Positions 32,412 through 42,199 of a DNA stretch of 64,000 bases are shown in pieces. Source of the stretch: Acidovorax sp. NCPPB 4044 (GTDB taxonomy: Bacteria; Pseudomonadota; Gammaproteobacteria; Burkholderiales; Burkholderiaceae_C). Both the position numbers and the translations under genes were made by a program. The stretch lies in the NCBI RefSeq assembly GCF_028069655.1, contig NZ_JAMCOS010000001.1:5176001-5240000 (forward strand), written 5' to 3'. A model generated the notes under the pieces. It did not search any database, had not been told where the DNA came from, and was given only the letters and a program-made list of their open reading frames with translations. The number at the start of each line of letters is the position of its first letter. Position 1 is the first letter of the stretch.

Positions 32412-34217
32412 TCAGAAGGTTTCCCAGTCGTCGCTGTTGCCGCTGGCGGCCTTGGCGGGCGCGGGTGCGGTGGGGGCTGCGGCGGGCGGGAGGGCGACGC
32501 GTTGGGCCTTCGCGGGCGAGGGCGCGGGGGTGCGGGGCGCGGCCACGCGGGGCGCGGGCGCCGGCGCGGGGGCCTTGGCCTGCTGCAGCGCGGCCTGGGC
32601 GGCGCGCGCGGTGTCGCGGCTGCGGTGCTGTGCCTGGGCGATGACGGCGTGGGAGACGGCGTCGTCCACCTGGAAGACGCTGACGAGCTCCACGAGGCGG
32701 GAGGCCTGGGAGTTGAGGCTGTCGGCGGCGGCGGCCGATTCCTCGACGAGGGCGGCGTTCTGCTGGGTGACCTGGTCGAGCTGGTTGACGGCGTCGCCGA
32801 CCTGGGAGATGCCCTGGGCCTGCTCGTGGGTGGCGGCGCCGATCTCGGCGATGAGGTCGGCGACGCGGCGGGTCTGCTCGACGATCTCGCCCATGGTGGA
32901 GCCGGCCTCGCCCACGAGCTGGGAGCCGGTCTGGACCTTGGAGACGCTCTCGCCGATGAGGGCCTTGATCTCCTTGGCGGCTTGCGCCGAGCGCTGCGCG
33001 AGGGTGCGGACCTCGGAGGCGACGACGGCGAAGCCGCGGCCCTGCTCGCCGGCGCGGGCGGCCTCGACGGCGGCGTTGAGGGCGAGGATGTTGGTCTGGA
33101 AGGCGATGGAGTCGATGACGCCGATGATGTCGCCGATCTTGCGGGAGGAGGCGGTGATGTCCTCCATGGTGCGCACGACGTTGCCGACGACCTCGCCGCC
33201 GCGTGCGGCGGTGGAGGAAGCGGAGGAGGCGAGCTGGGAGGCGGTGCGGACGGTGTCGGCGTTCTGCTGGACGGTGGAGTTCATCTGCTCCATGGAGGCG
33301 GCGGTCTGCTGGAGGTTGGAGGCCTGCTCCTCGGTGCGCTGGCTGAGGTCGGCGTTGCCGGTGGCGATCTGGGAGGCGCCGGTGGCGATGGATTCGCTGC
33401 TGTGGCGGACTTCGGAGACGACCTGTGCGAGGTTGGAGCGCATGGCGCTCATGGCGGCGAGGACGCTGGAGGAGTCGCCGGCGCGCAGGTCGACCTGGAC
33501 GGCGAGGTTGCCGCGGGCGACTTCCTGGGCGATCTGTGCGGCGTAGGCTGGCTCGCCGCCGAGCTGGGTCTTCACGCGCCGCGTGATCGTCCAGGCGATC
33601 AGGCCGCCGAGGACGGCCGAGATGGCGGCCAGGGTCAACATCCACCGGCTGGCGCTGGCGGCCTGGTCCTGGGCCTCCGTGCCGGTATCGACCATCAGCT
33701 GCTGTTGGTAGGTGGCCAGGTTGTCCATGGCCTGGAAATAGGTGCGTTGCAGGGGGCGGACATCCTTCAGCAGCATCTCCCGGGCGGCCGCCATGTCGTT
33801 CCTCAGCCCCAGTTCGGCCGCCTTGTTCACCGCCGTGGTGTAGGGCAGGCGTGCCTGCCCGAGCTGCTGGAGCAGTTCCCGGCCGCGCTGCGACTGGATG
33901 GCCTGCTTCAGCGCTTCGAAGATTTCCGAATTGCGGGCGATCGCCTTGTCGATCCGCTGCTTCTCTTCCGCTCTCTGCGGCCCGTCCTCCAGCAGGGCGA
34001 TGTTGCGCACGCTGCGGGCAACGACATTGACGTTGTCCTTGAGTTCCTGCACCTGCATCACCTTGCCGATGCGGTCGGAGGTGAGCAAGTTCACATCGTC
34101 CGAAACGGAGCCCAGCTGCACCCCTCCCACGGCCGCGACGGTCAAACCGAGGAGGATGAGGGTGGAAAAGCCTGCGCCGAGCATGACGCCCAGCTTCATG
34201 TTGCGAAAGATGGTCAT
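32412..34217 (-). CDS. Methyl-accepting chemotaxis protein with CheR-tethering C-terminus
   Basis: 601-residue chemoreceptor. An N-terminal membrane segment (about 8-30), a periplasmic four-helix-bundle sensor (about 35-190) and a second membrane segment (about 192-212) are followed by a HAMP region and the signalling hairpin. The hairpin tip is [20 protein letters not shown] and [19 protein letters not shown]. An Ala/Pro-rich flexible linker of about 70 residues leads to a final DDWETF, which matches the NWETF pentapeptide used to dock CheR and CheB. This marks a high-abundance-type receptor. The ligand is unknown. The ATG at 34217 precedes the first membrane helix. Confidence 0.92.
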   Translation of the reverse strand: MTIFRNMKLGVMLGAGFSTLILLGLTVAAVGGVQLGSVSDDVNLLTSDRIGKVMQVQELKDNVNVVARSVRNIALLEDGPQRAEEKQRIDKAIARNSEIFEALKQAIQSQRGRELLQQLGQARLPYTTAVNKAAELGLRNDMAAAREMLLKDVRPLQRTYFQAMDNLATYQQQLMVDTGTEAQDQAASASRWMLTLAAISAVLGGLIAWTITRRVKTQLGGEPAYAAQIAQEVARGNLAVQVDLRAGDSSSVLAAMSAMRSNLAQVVSEVRHSSESIATGASQIATGNADLSQRTEEQASNLQQTAASMEQMNSTVQQNADTVRTASQLASSASSTAARGGEVVGNVVRTMEDITASSRKIGDIIGVIDSIAFQTNILALNAAVEAARAGEQGRGFAVVASEVRTLAQRSAQAAKEIKALIGESVSKVQTGSQLVGEAGSTMGEIVEQTRRVADLIAEIGAATHEQAQGISQVGDAVNQLDQVTQQNAALVEESAAAADSLNSQASRLVELVSVFQVDDAVSHAVIAQAQHRSRDTARAAQAALQQAKAPAPAPAPRVAAPRTPAPSPAKAQRVALPPAAAPTAPAPAKAASGNSDDWETF

Positions 34218-34474
34218 CGTGTTACTTCCTGACAGTCGCCGGGCATGGGCCCATCGCCGAGATGCCGATAGCGGTGGGAACGTAACGGATTGTTGCTCAG
34301 CCGCGAAAAAATTGCTGAAAATGATTTCGTTTTTCGTGGAATTTGCGGAATTCACGAATTTTTTGGCGCATCGGGTCGGGTGTGCCGTGCCGCTTCGCAA
34401 AAAAACCGCCACGCCGCAGCCCGCCTTCAGCGCGGGCGGCGGCATGCGCGGTGGCCCGTTGTCCGGGGACCGGC

Positions 34475-35467
34475 TCACTCCGGGCGGATATTCGCGCGTT
34501 GCGCGATGGCGCGCATGCGCGGGAGTTCGTCCTCAATGCGCGCCGCCACCGCGTCTGCGGGTTCGTAGGCGGGCTCCAGCCCATGGGCGACGAGCCTGCT
34601 GCGGACCCCCGGCGCCGCCATCACCTCGCCCAATGCCTTCTGCAGCCGGGCTTTGGCATCGGCCGGCAGCCCGCGCGGGGCGACGACGGCCAGCCAGGAG
34701 TCTGCCGCGAAGCCCGGAAAACCGCTTTCCGCCACCGTGGGCACATCGGGCAACTGGGTGGCGCGCGTCGCCCCCATGACCGCGATCGCCTTGATCTTGC
34801 CCGCCTTCAGCTGCGGCAGCGCCGCCGCCACCGTGTCGATGGTGAAGGGAATCTGCCCGCCCATCAGGTCCGCCATGGCGGGCGCGCTGCCCCGGTAGGG
34901 CACGTGCATCGGCTTGATGCCAGCGGCGGCCCACAGCAATTCGCCCGCGAAGTGGCCCGTGGTGCCGTTGCCGAACGAGCCGTAGGAAAATTTGTCGGGC
35001 GTGCGCTTCACCGCGGCCACCACCTCCGCCAGGCTGGCGGCCGGCACGTCGCGGTGGGCCAGCAGCACCAGCGGCACCCGCGCCACCATGCCGACGGGCT
35101 CGTAGCTCCGGACGGGGTCGTACGGCAGCTTGGGGTTCAGCGCGGGGTTGCCGGTGAACGTGGAGCCCGAACTGATCAGCAGCGTGTAGCCGTCGGCCGG
35201 CGCATTGGCGACGAAGGCGGCGCCCACGATGGTGCCGGCGCCGGCCTTGTTCTCGATCACCACCGGCTGCCCCAGGTGGTCGCCCAGGGGCTTGCCGATC
35301 AGCCGGCCCACGATGTCCACGGCACCGCCGGCGGGAAAGGGAACGATGAGCTGGATCGGCCGGGCCGGGTAGCTCTCGGCGCGCGCCGCGGGCCAGGGGC
35401 CCGATGCCGCGACGGCCAGGAGGAGCGCGATGCCGGTGCGCCGGGACGGCAGCAGGTACTTCGTCAT
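34475..35467 (-). CDS. Bug/TctC-family binding protein linked to acdS
   Basis: 330-residue periplasmic binding protein with a signal peptide ([13 protein letters not shown]). Bug-family features: [61 protein letters not shown]. Its gene starts 48 bp after the acdS stop on the same strand, so it is probably expressed with ACC deaminase. It may scavenge ACC or a related small amino acid; that substrate is inference from context. Confidence 0.88.
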   Translation of the reverse strand: MTKYLLPSRRTGIALLLAVAASGPWPAARAESYPARPIQLIVPFPAGGAVDIVGRLIGKPLGDHLGQPVVIENKAGAGTIVGAAFVANAPADGYTLLISSGSTFTGNPALNPKLPYDPVRSYEPVGMVARVPLVLLAHRDVPAASLAEVVAAVKRTPDKFSYGSFGNGTTGHFAGELLWAAAGIKPMHVPYRGSAPAMADLMGGQIPFTIDTVAAALPQLKAGKIKAIAVMGATRATQLPDVPTVAESGFPGFAADSWLAVVAPRGLPADAKARLQKALGEVMAAPGVRSRLVAHGLEPAYEPADAVAARIEDELPRMRAIAQRANIRPE

Positions 35468-35515
35468 TTCGGTGTCCTTCCGTCGGGTGAACGATGCGAC
35501 CGGCGCGGCAGGCCT

Positions 35516-36532
35516 TCAGCCGTTGCGGAAGAGGAAGCTGTAGGCGTTGAGCGCCGGCACGCCGCCCAGGTGCGCGTAGAGCACGCGCGAGCCTTCGGGG
35601 AATTCGCCGTTCTTCACCATATCGATCATGCCGTGCATCGATTTGCCCTCGTACACCGGGTCGGTGAGCATGGCTTCCTGGCGTGCGCACAGGCGGATGG
35701 CTTCGAGCGTGCCCTCGTTGGGCAGGCCGTATTCGGGGCCGCCGTAGCGCGTGTCGAGCACGATGTCGGCGTCGGTGATGTCGCGGCCCAGCTCGACCAG
35801 TTGCGCGGTGTTCTGGGCGATGCGCAGGATCTGCGCGCGCGTCTGCTCGGGCTTGGCCGAGGCGTCGATGCCGATCACGCGGTCCGCCCGGCCATCGGCC
35901 GCGAAGCCCACCACCATGCCGGCCTGCGTGCTGCCCGTGACCGAGCACACGACGATGTAGTCGAACTGGAAGCCCAGTTCGGCCTCCTGCTGGCGCACCT
36001 CCTCCGCGAAGCCCACGAAGCCCAGGCCGCCGCGCGGATGCTCGGAGCAGCCCGCCGGGATCGGGAAGGGCTTGCCGCCGGCGCGGCGCACGTCTTCCAT
36101 GGCCTGCTCCCAGCTCGGGCGGATGCCGATGTCGAAGCCCGCGGCGTCCAGCCGCACGTCCGCGCCCATGATGCGGCTCATCTCGATGTTGCCCACGCGG
36201 TCGTACACGGCATCGGAGTAGTTCACCCAGTTCTCCTGCACCAGCACGCACTTGAGGCCCAGGTGCGCGGCCACGGCGGCCACCTGGCGCGTCTGGTTGG
36301 ACTGGATGCCGCCGATCGACACCAGCGTGTCGTAGCCGCCCTCGAGCGCCTCGGGGATCAGGTATTCGAGCTTGCGCGTCTTGTTGCCGCCGAAGGCCAA
36401 GCCCGAATTGCAGTCCTCGCGCTTGGCATACAGGTGCACCTTGCCGCCCAGGTGCGCGGACAGGCGCGGCAGCGGCTGGATGGGCGTGGGGCCGAAGGTG
36501 AGGACGTGGCGCGGGAATTTCTGCAAGTTCAT
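35516..36532 (-). CDS. acdS: 1-Aminocyclopropane-1-carboxylate deaminase
   Basis: 338-residue PLP enzyme, exactly the usual AcdS length. It starts [20 protein letters not shown] and has the PLP-lysine motif [15 protein letters not shown], the [15 protein letters not shown] region, the [15 protein letters not shown] phosphate-binding loop and the [26 protein letters not shown] segment with the residues that separate true AcdS from D-cysteine desulfhydrase. It cleaves ACC to ammonia and 2-oxobutyrate, lowering plant ethylene. Divergent from the acdR regulator; a TctC gene follows. Confidence 0.93.
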   Translation of the reverse strand: MNLQKFPRHVLTFGPTPIQPLPRLSAHLGGKVHLYAKREDCNSGLAFGGNKTRKLEYLIPEALEGGYDTLVSIGGIQSNQTRQVAAVAAHLGLKCVLVQENWVNYSDAVYDRVGNIEMSRIMGADVRLDAAGFDIGIRPSWEQAMEDVRRAGGKPFPIPAGCSEHPRGGLGFVGFAEEVRQQEAELGFQFDYIVVCSVTGSTQAGMVVGFAADGRADRVIGIDASAKPEQTRAQILRIAQNTAQLVELGRDITDADIVLDTRYGGPEYGLPNEGTLEAIRLCARQEAMLTDPVYEGKSMHGMIDMVKNGEFPEGSRVLYAHLGGVPALNAYSFLFRNG

Positions 36533-36619
36533 GGAAAGCATTCCTGGCAAGGGGGAAACCGAAGGGAAAGCTGCCGGCACCGTGCGGCAGCCGCTGCTGC
36601 AATGGTAGGAAAATGGCTG

Positions 36620-36634
36620 CGCAACAGGGTTGCG
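36620..36634. promoter_or_regulatory. Inverted repeat in the acdS-acdR region (candidate Lrp/AcdR box)
   Basis: CGCAAC-AGG-GTTGCG forms a perfect 6-bp inverted repeat, about 90 bp upstream of both genes. Lrp-type AcdR proteins control acdS from this divergent gap in known systems. Confidence 0.6.
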
Positions 36635-36708
36635 AAAATGTCCGTAGGCAAGCGCCTCGGGCAAAAGAAAATAGCAATCCATCCCGCTTTTATTGCAGGA
36701 AAAAGGCG

Positions 36709-37230
36709 ATGTGCGCAACGAAATTAACCCAACCGACGGCCGATGTTTCAGCGGCCGATGCCGCCAGCGGGCTGGACCGCACCGACCGGGCCATCCTGCG
36801 GGCGCTGCAGCGCGACGCCTCGGTCTCCAACGTGGCGCTGGCGACCAAGGTGCATCTGAGCGCGCCCGCCTGCCTGCGCCGCGTGGAGCGGCTCAGGCGC
36901 CTGGGGCTGATCGACGGGGTGGTGGCGCTGCTCAACCCGCGCGCCGTGGGCGCGGGCATGCTGGTGATGATCGGCGTGGTGCTGGACCGCTCCACGCCCG
37001 AGTCGTTCGCGGAGTTCGAGAAGGCGGCCGCCAGGATCTCCGGCTGCATGGAATGCCACGTGGTGACGGGCGAGTTCGACTACTTCATGCTCGTGCGCAC
37101 GCGCGACAGCGACAGCTTCAACCGCCTGCATGCCGAGCAGCTGCTCTACCTGCCGGGCGTGCGGCAGGTGCGCTCGTTCATGGTGCTGCGCAACGTGCTG
37201 TCCACCACCGAGCTGCCGATCGCGGTCTGA
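36709..37230 (+). CDS. acdR: Lrp/AsnC-family regulator of acdS (AcdR)
   Basis: 173 residues: an Lrp-type helix-turn-helix ([41 protein letters not shown]) followed by an AsnC ligand-binding domain with [32 protein letters not shown] site before the ATG at 36709 sets the start. Divergent placement next to acdS is the hallmark of AcdR, which activates ACC deaminase when ACC is present. Confidence 0.9.
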   Translation: MCATKLTQPTADVSAADAASGLDRTDRAILRALQRDASVSNVALATKVHLSAPACLRRVERLRRLGLIDGVVALLNPRAVGAGMLVMIGVVLDRSTPESFAEFEKAAARISGCMECHVVTGEFDYFMLVRTRDSDSFNRLHAEQLLYLPGVRQVRSFMVLRNVLSTTELPIAV

Positions 37231-37278
37231 GGCGCGCGCGCCGGCCCGGCCAGGCGCCGCCCGCTGCGGCTTTCTTTC

Positions 37279-38889
37279 TCAGGGCTGGCGGACCATGTGC
37301 GGGTACAGCAGGCCGTAGTGGCCGGCCACGCCCGGCGTGGCGCTGGGGTTGACGAGCTTGGTGAACGCGGCGCCGATCACGGGCAGGCCCGGGATGTCGT
37401 TGATCTGCAGCGTGGCCCAGCCGGAGACCAGCCCGCTGCGCAGCGGCGACAGCGCCACCGAGGCCGACAGCGGCGAGCTGCCGCCGAAGGCCGCCACCGA
37501 TACCGCGCCGCACAGCAGCGGCACCAGCGGCAGCGCCGTGGGAATGGCGGCGCCGCTGGTGGACACCGTGGCGTCGCGCGACGCCACCAGGAACGACCAG
37601 CCGGCGTTGTTGCTGCACACCTTGCCGCCGGAGACCAGCGTGTTGTCGGTGTGGAAGAACTGGTCGCCCGTGCCGGCCGGCGGCACCACGGAGTACGTGC
37701 GCACCCCGGTGGCGTAATCCAGGGCCACGCTGTAGCGCTTGGTGGGCATGCCCACCACCCAGTCGGTCTGCGCGGAGATGGAGGTCTCGGTCGAATACTG
37801 GTTGCGCACCTCGCGCGCGGCGAACACTTCCGACAGCTCGGCCGCCGTGCGGCGCGCGTTCGGCTCCGAGGCGGGCAGGTGGTAGGGCGTGGAGAGGTCG
37901 GGCAGGTCGTAGGCGCGGGCCTGGATCACCGCGGCGCTGGTGGGCAGGTTGGTGGCGCCGTCGATGTCCTTCTGGCGCGTGGCGTAGCCGCCCGAGACCA
38001 GCAGCGGATCGGCCGTGTAGCGCTCGGGCTGGGCGATGGCCTGGTCGGTGGGGGGGAAGAGCACATAGTTGCCGCGCGCGGGCTGGCCGGCCGTGGTGAA
38101 GGCCTGCAGCGTCGTCATGGGCGAAGAGAACGTGGTGGCCGCGGGCACGTCGATCACGTACCAGGTGCCGCCCACGCCGCCCGAGGGCGTGGCGAAGCCG
38201 CGGGCGGCGGCGGTGGCCTCGTCGCTGGTGTCCTCCAGCAGCGCCGCGTCGATGGCCGAGCCGGTGCACGGGGCCACGTCATTGATCTGGCGGATCGCCG
38301 TGTAGAGCGCCGAGCGGTCCTGGCTGGTGGTGCCGTACACGGCGGCCGAGGGAATGTCGGCCGCCACGATGGCTTCGATGGTGCCCTCGCGCGTGTGGCC
38401 GGCGCGCTCCTGCACCGTCCACGAGGGGCTCAGGCGGTCGGTGGCGAAGGGCTGTGGCGTGCCGGAGGCAAGCCGGGGCGCGGAGCAGGAGTTGTCCGCG
38501 GTGACGAGCTGCGCGCGGCCGTCGGCCCCCGCGGTGATCGCGCCGGTCCACATGTCGCCGGCCGACAGCAGCAGCGTCATGGTGAGCAGGCTGTCGCCGT
38601 TGGCCGCGCCGCGGATGCGCAGCTTGATGGCCTTGCCGTTGGAGAGATCGGTGTTCACGAAGTGCAGCACCGTCATCTGTCCCTGCTGCGCGGTGAAGTA
38701 GGGCACCAGCAGCACGTGGCCCGTCTGGCCCGTGGCGGGCTGCAGCGACGCCGCATCGGTGGCGCCGAGCTGGCTGCGCGACGGCGTGGCGCCCGTGCCG
38801 GCGATGACCCCCGCCAGGGAGGGCGCCGCGAGCCCGAGGCCGCACAGCAGGAAGGCGCTCGCGGCGCGGGCGATGTGCAGGGCAGGCAT
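37279..38889 (-). CDS. Large exported protein of unknown function
   Basis: 536-residue protein with a signal peptide (FLLCGLGLAAPSLAG). The mature part has conserved-looking segments (GHVLLVPYFTAQQGQMTVLHFVNTD, SWTVQERAGHTREGTIEAI, GTWYVIDVPAATTFSSP, ADPLLVSGGYATRQKDIDGA) but no family I can name. Three cysteines recur around TADNSCSAP and APCTGSA, so a disulfide-bonded extracytoplasmic fold is likely. It looks like the exported surface-protein families seen in beta-proteobacteria. A GGAG site precedes the ATG. Terminator not seen. Confidence 0.7.
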   Translation of the reverse strand: MPALHIARAASAFLLCGLGLAAPSLAGVIAGTGATPSRSQLGATDAASLQPATGQTGHVLLVPYFTAQQGQMTVLHFVNTDLSNGKAIKLRIRGAANGDSLLTMTLLLSAGDMWTGAITAGADGRAQLVTADNSCSAPRLASGTPQPFATDRLSPSWTVQERAGHTREGTIEAIVAADIPSAAVYGTTSQDRSALYTAIRQINDVAPCTGSAIDAALLEDTSDEATAAARGFATPSGGVGGTWYVIDVPAATTFSSPMTTLQAFTTAGQPARGNYVLFPPTDQAIAQPERYTADPLLVSGGYATRQKDIDGATNLPTSAAVIQARAYDLPDLSTPYHLPASEPNARRTAAELSEVFAAREVRNQYSTETSISAQTDWVVGMPTKRYSVALDYATGVRTYSVVPPAGTGDQFFHTDNTLVSGGKVCSNNAGWSFLVASRDATVSTSGAAIPTALPLVPLLCGAVSVAAFGGSSPLSASVALSPLRSGLVSGWATLQINDIPGLPVIGAAFTKLVNPSATPGVAGHYGLLYPHMVRQP

Positions 38890-39320
38890 GGGGGCTCCTC
38901 GGTGGTGTCCAAAAGTAAGGACCGCAGCCTAACCGATGGCACGGCGCCTGCCCAGGAGGCGTCACCCGCACCGGAGTGGCGCACCGGAGCCCGTGGGCGC
39001 CGCTCGCCGCAGGGTTTGGCGCCGGAATGGCTCCATGCCGCCGTATCCATTGAATAGTTTGCTATTCAATGAATAGCGAATTGCCTGCTGCCCCTGCGCA
39101 ACAGGCCCGCCACCGGGCCGGGGCAGGGCGGCCCAGCGGCGCGTACGGCGGCACAGTGCTGGCCGGGGGTGCCTCGTTGCCTTGGCGGCGCCGAAAGTAT
39201 CTCCATCCGATACCGGGTGGCCGAACGGTAGCCACTGGAGTGCTTCCCGGGGGCCTGCGGTGCAGCGCGCTGGCCATGATGCCGCCCATGTTCCACCCCG
39301 GGCCGCAAGCCCCCACTTCC
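38890..39320. other. Intergenic region between divergent genes
   Basis: About 430 bp with no convincing gene. Repeat copy 4 lies in it at 39031-39078. Promoters for the exported protein (minus) and the YiaA/B-like gene (plus) must be here, but none is close to consensus. Confidence 0.5.
39031..39078 (+). repeat. Dispersed hairpin repeat, copy 4 (divergent)
   Basis: CTCCATGCCGCCG then ATCCATTGAATAG and GTTTGCTAT, with a degenerate 3' arm (ATAGCGAAT). In this copy a different 10-bp inverted repeat appears (CATTGAATAG / CTATTCAATG), so the structure has been remodelled. Confidence 0.8.
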
Positions 39321-39884
39321 ATGTCACGCCATTCCGCTTCCCCGTCGCCTTCTTCCACCCCGCTGGTCCAGCGCGATACCTCCGCCTGGCAATTGCAGGT
39401 CTGGGTGTCGTTCGGCATCGCCGCCTTCTGCTGCGCGGTGGGGCTGGCCTGGCTGCCGGGAGAGCGGCTGGAGCAGATCTTCATGGTGATGGGCTATGTG
39501 TTCTGCCTCTCGGCCGTGTTCATGCTCGCCAAGTTCGTGCGCGACAACCAGGCCGCCGCGCGCCGCGGCGCGGGCGACACGCCGCTGTTCAAGATCGTGG
39601 TCTGGGGCGGTTTCGGCGTGGCCGTGGGGCTCACCGGCTGGGGCCTCGCGGACATGGAGATCTCGCCCACCTACAAGGCCTTCCTGGGCGTGAGCTGGCT
39701 CTACCTCCTCACCACCGCGTTCACGCTGGCCAAGATGCTGCGCGACCGCCACGAGGCCGACCTTGCCGAAGCCCGCCTGCAGGGCCGCCGCGAGGCGATG
39801 CAGATGGCCCCGGCCGCCGCCCCCACCGCGCAGGAACCTCCTGCCCCGGACGCGCCCGCGCATGCAGGCCGCGCCGCGAATTGA
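39321..39884 (+). CDS. YiaA/YiaB-like inner membrane protein
   Basis: 187-residue protein with four predicted membrane helices in two similar pairs (WQLQVWVSFGIAAFCCAVGLAWLPG with VMGYVFCLSAVFMLAKFVRD, then FKIVVWGGFGVAVGLTGWG with YKAFLGVSWLYLLTTAFTLAKMLRD). This duplicated two-helix layout is the YiaAB domain. The C-terminal 40 residues are polar and Ala/Pro-rich, probably cytoplasmic. Function unknown. It may be co-transcribed with the next two genes. Confidence 0.8.
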   Translation: MSRHSASPSPSSTPLVQRDTSAWQLQVWVSFGIAAFCCAVGLAWLPGERLEQIFMVMGYVFCLSAVFMLAKFVRDNQAAARRGAGDTPLFKIVVWGGFGVAVGLTGWGLADMEISPTYKAFLGVSWLYLLTTAFTLAKMLRDRHEADLAEARLQGRREAMQMAPAAAPTAQEPPAPDAPAHAGRAAN

Positions 39885-39945
39885 GCGGCGCGCCATGCAC
39901 CGCACCCACAACCCCGATTCCCGTTCCATCCAGGAGACCGCCGCC

Positions 39946-40428
39946 ATGACACTGCTTCTTCCCTACTCCGGCCATCGGCGGTCGGTGCGCCGATGGATGG
40001 CGGGCCTGGCCCTCGCCAGCGCCGCGCTGGCGGCGGCCCTGCCGGCCCGGGCGCAGAGCGAAGCCTCGGTGGCGCTCTCGATGCTGCCGGTGGCCTCGGT
40101 CGTGGGCACCGCATCGGTGGCCTCCACGGCGGCCGGGGCGGTCGTCGCGCTGCCCGCGGCGCTGTCGGTGGCCGGCGCGGTGCTCACCGTGCGCGTGGTG
40201 GAGGCCTCGGCCGTGGGCACGGTCTACGTGCTGGAGCGCGCTTCCGACGGCGCCCGTGCGAGCGTCGAGGTGGCCGGCCGCGCCGCCTCGGGCGTGGCGG
40301 TGGGCGTGGGCACGGTGGTTACCTGCAGCGTGATCGGCACGGGCGTGGTCCTCTCGGCGGCGGGCGAGGCGCTGGCCTTCGTGCCCAACGCCCTGGGCCG
40401 CTCGCTGCTGCACAACGAGCGGCTGTGA
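39946..40428 (+). CDS. Small exported Ala/Val-rich protein (STM0539-like)
   Basis: 160 residues with a signal peptide (ALAAALPARAQ). The mature protein is Ala/Val/Ser-rich with long hydrophobic runs (VVALPAALSVAGAVLTVRVV, GVAVGVGTVVTCSVIGTGVVL), so it may associate with membranes or self-assemble. It resembles the STM0539 family; function unknown. A GGAGACC site precedes the ATG at 39946. The DUF2145 gene follows 11 bp downstream. Confidence 0.68.
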   Translation: MTLLLPYSGHRRSVRRWMAGLALASAALAAALPARAQSEASVALSMLPVASVVGTASVASTAAGAVVALPAALSVAGAVLTVRVVEASAVGTVYVLERASDGARASVEVAGRAASGVAVGVGTVVTCSVIGTGVVLSAAGEALAFVPNALGRSLLHNERL

Positions 40429-40439
40429 GGGCGGCCACG

Positions 40440-41273
40440 ATGTCCCATCGATGGCAGGCCACCCGGCGCTTCGCCGTGTGCGCCGTGGCGCTGGCCGCGG
40501 CGCTGGCGGCCGGCGGCGCCCAGGCGGGGCGCTCGTGCGAGGCCCGGCGTCCCACGCCCCAGAGCATCGAGCGCGGCATGGCGCTGGCCGAGCGCACGGC
40601 GCGCGCCCTCGACGCGGAGCACCGGCGCAGCGGCGCGCGCGTCGTGCTGCTGGCGCGGGCCGGGCAGGACCTCTCGAAATACGGCGTGCGCTACTCGCAC
40701 CTGGGCTGGGCCTACCGCACACCCGAGGGCCCCTGGCGCGTGGCGCACAAGCTCAACGAATGCGGCACGGCCGTGGGCAGCCTCTATTTGCAGGGCCTGG
40801 GAGAGTTCTTCCTGGACGACCTGTGGCGCCACGAGGCCGTGTGGCTCGTGCCCGCGCCCGAGGTGCAGGCGCGGCTGGCCGACGTACTGGCCGACCGCTC
40901 CCGCAGCCTGGCCCTGCACCAGCGCGCCTACAGCATGGTGAGCTACGCCTGGGGCACGCGCTACCAGCAGTCCAACCAGTGGGCGCTGGAGACGCTGGCA
41001 CTGGCCATGGAGCCCGCCACCGTGCGCACGCGCAGCCAGGCGCAGGCGTGGCTGCGCTTCAAGGGCTACGAGCCCACCGTGCTGCGCATCGGCCCGCTCA
41101 CGCGGCTGGGCGGGCGCGTCACGGCGGCCAACGTGGCCTTCGACGACCATCCGGACCGCGACCGCTTCGCCGACCGCATCGCCACGGTCACGGTGGACTC
41201 GGTGCTCGCGTGGATGCCCCGCGCGGGCCTGGGTGCGGAGCCCGCCACGCTGGCGCTGGACGCGGGCCGGTGA
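40440..41273 (+). CDS. DUF2145 family exported protein
   Basis: 277 residues with a signal peptide (ALAAGGAQA). It carries the DUF2145 pattern: VVLLARAGQDLSKYGVRYSHLGW, WRVAHKLNECGTAVGSLYLQGL with a conserved Cys, and YSMVSYAWGTRYQQSNQWALETLA. The Cys and His placement suggests an NlpC/P60-like hydrolase fold (inference). Pairing with the STM0539-like gene directly upstream is common in related genomes as far as I recall. An IS1-type element inserted 33 bp beyond its stop. Confidence 0.8.
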   Translation: MSHRWQATRRFAVCAVALAAALAAGGAQAGRSCEARRPTPQSIERGMALAERTARALDAEHRRSGARVVLLARAGQDLSKYGVRYSHLGWAYRTPEGPWRVAHKLNECGTAVGSLYLQGLGEFFLDDLWRHEAVWLVPAPEVQARLADVLADRSRSLALHQRAYSMVSYAWGTRYQQSNQWALETLALAMEPATVRTRSQAQAWLRFKGYEPTVLRIGPLTRLGGRVTAANVAFDDHPDRDRFADRIATVTVDSVLAWMPRAGLGAEPATLALDAGR

Positions 41274-41306
41274 ACGGCCGATGATTGCGCGTTTGGGGTC
41301 GAAGTG

Positions 41307-42123
41307 GGGATTGCTAACCAGGTAGTAGACCAAAGACGCAATCGGAGGCATGCTCGCCCACATGACCCTGCAATGCCCCGACTGCCAGCACCAAGAAGTC
41401 CGCAACGCCGGTACGAGCCGACATGGTCACCGACGCTGGGCGTGCAAAGCCTGCGGGCGAACCTTCGGCGACAAGAACTACCGTCTGATCGACAGCCAGA
41501 CCCGGGAGCGGGCACTGGCGCTGTATGCCGAAGGCATGTCTGCAAGGGCGATCGAGCGCATCGTGGGGGTGAGCCACAACTCCGTGCTGAACTGGGTGCG
41601 CAAGGAGGTGGCAGACCAAGCCCTGCAGCCGATACCACCTGCGACCCAGCAGGTCGTGGAGATCGACGAGATGTGGAGCTACGCGGGTTCCAAAAAAGAC
41701 CCATCTGGCTCTGGTGGGCCATAGAGCGCAGCACGCACCGCATCGTGGGCTGGGCCCTGGGCGATAGAGGAGCTGCCACCGCCCGGGTACTGCAGCAGCA
41801 ATTGCCGCCCTCTGCGAGTGCAGCCCACATTGAATACTGCACCGACCACCACAGGCCCTATCTTGCGGTCCTCGCGGGCAGGCGCCATACGGTGGGCAAA
41901 GCCCATACCCATCACATTGAGAGCCTGAACAACAAGCTGCGCTGTTATTTGGCACGCCTGCGCAGAAAGACCCATGCGTACAGCAAGAGCGCACAGGCGC
42001 TCAGGGATGCGCTGCTGTTTATCTGGCGGCGCAAGTTCGGCGCTGTGCTGCAGCCCCAGGTGGGCTGCATTGAGAGCACGCGTTTGTGGGATGAACCGGT
42101 TCAAATACCTATTTAGCAATCCC
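41307..42123 (+). mobile_element. Complete IS1-family insertion sequence
   Basis: 817 bp bounded by 11-bp inverted repeats (GGGATTGCTAA at 41307-41317, TTAGCAATCCC at 42113-42123) and flanked by the 8-bp direct repeat TCGAAGTG (41299-41306 and 42124-42131). The target duplication and intact ends show a recent, simple transposition. It landed between the DUF2145 gene and repeat copy 5. Confidence 0.92.
41350..42116 (+). CDS. IS1-family transposase InsAB (programmed -1 frameshift)
   Basis: Two overlapping reading frames. The first (41350-41724) encodes an InsA-type zinc-finger/HTH protein: CPDCQHQ with a later WACKACG, then ALALYAEGMSARAIERIVGVSHNSV. The second, one base back, runs to 42116 and encodes the DDE part: VEIDEMWSY, the CTDHHRPY Asp and HHIESLNNKLRCYLARLRRKT with the Glu. 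A slippery A6 at 41692-41697 lies at the overlap, as in IS1. InsA alone acts as repressor and the fused protein is the transposase. No damage is visible, so it should be active. Confidence 0.9.
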
Positions 42124-42133
42124 TCGAAGTGGC

Positions 42134-42185
42134 CTCATGCCGCTGAATCCATTGAATAGTTTGCTATAAAAAATATAGCGATAAC
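42134..42185 (+). repeat. Dispersed hairpin repeat, copy 5
   Basis: TCATGCCGCTGAATCC, CATTGAATAG, then GTTTGCTAT (42159-42167) and a shortened 3' arm ATAGC (42175-42179). It starts about 10 bp from the right end of the IS1 element and ends at the ribosome-binding site of the next gene. Confidence 0.75.
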
Positions 42186-42199
42186 GAAAGGAGTCCGTG

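Noticed and set aside
32142..34232. Long plus-strand open frame opposite the chemoreceptor (696 codons)
   Set aside because: Translation is Gly/Asp/Leu-rich low complexity caused by the codon bias of the chemoreceptor on the other strand.
41274..41306. Disruption of a gene by the IS1-type element
   Set aside because: The DUF2145 stop lies before the insertion, and joining the flanks restores only intergenic sequence next to repeat copy 5.
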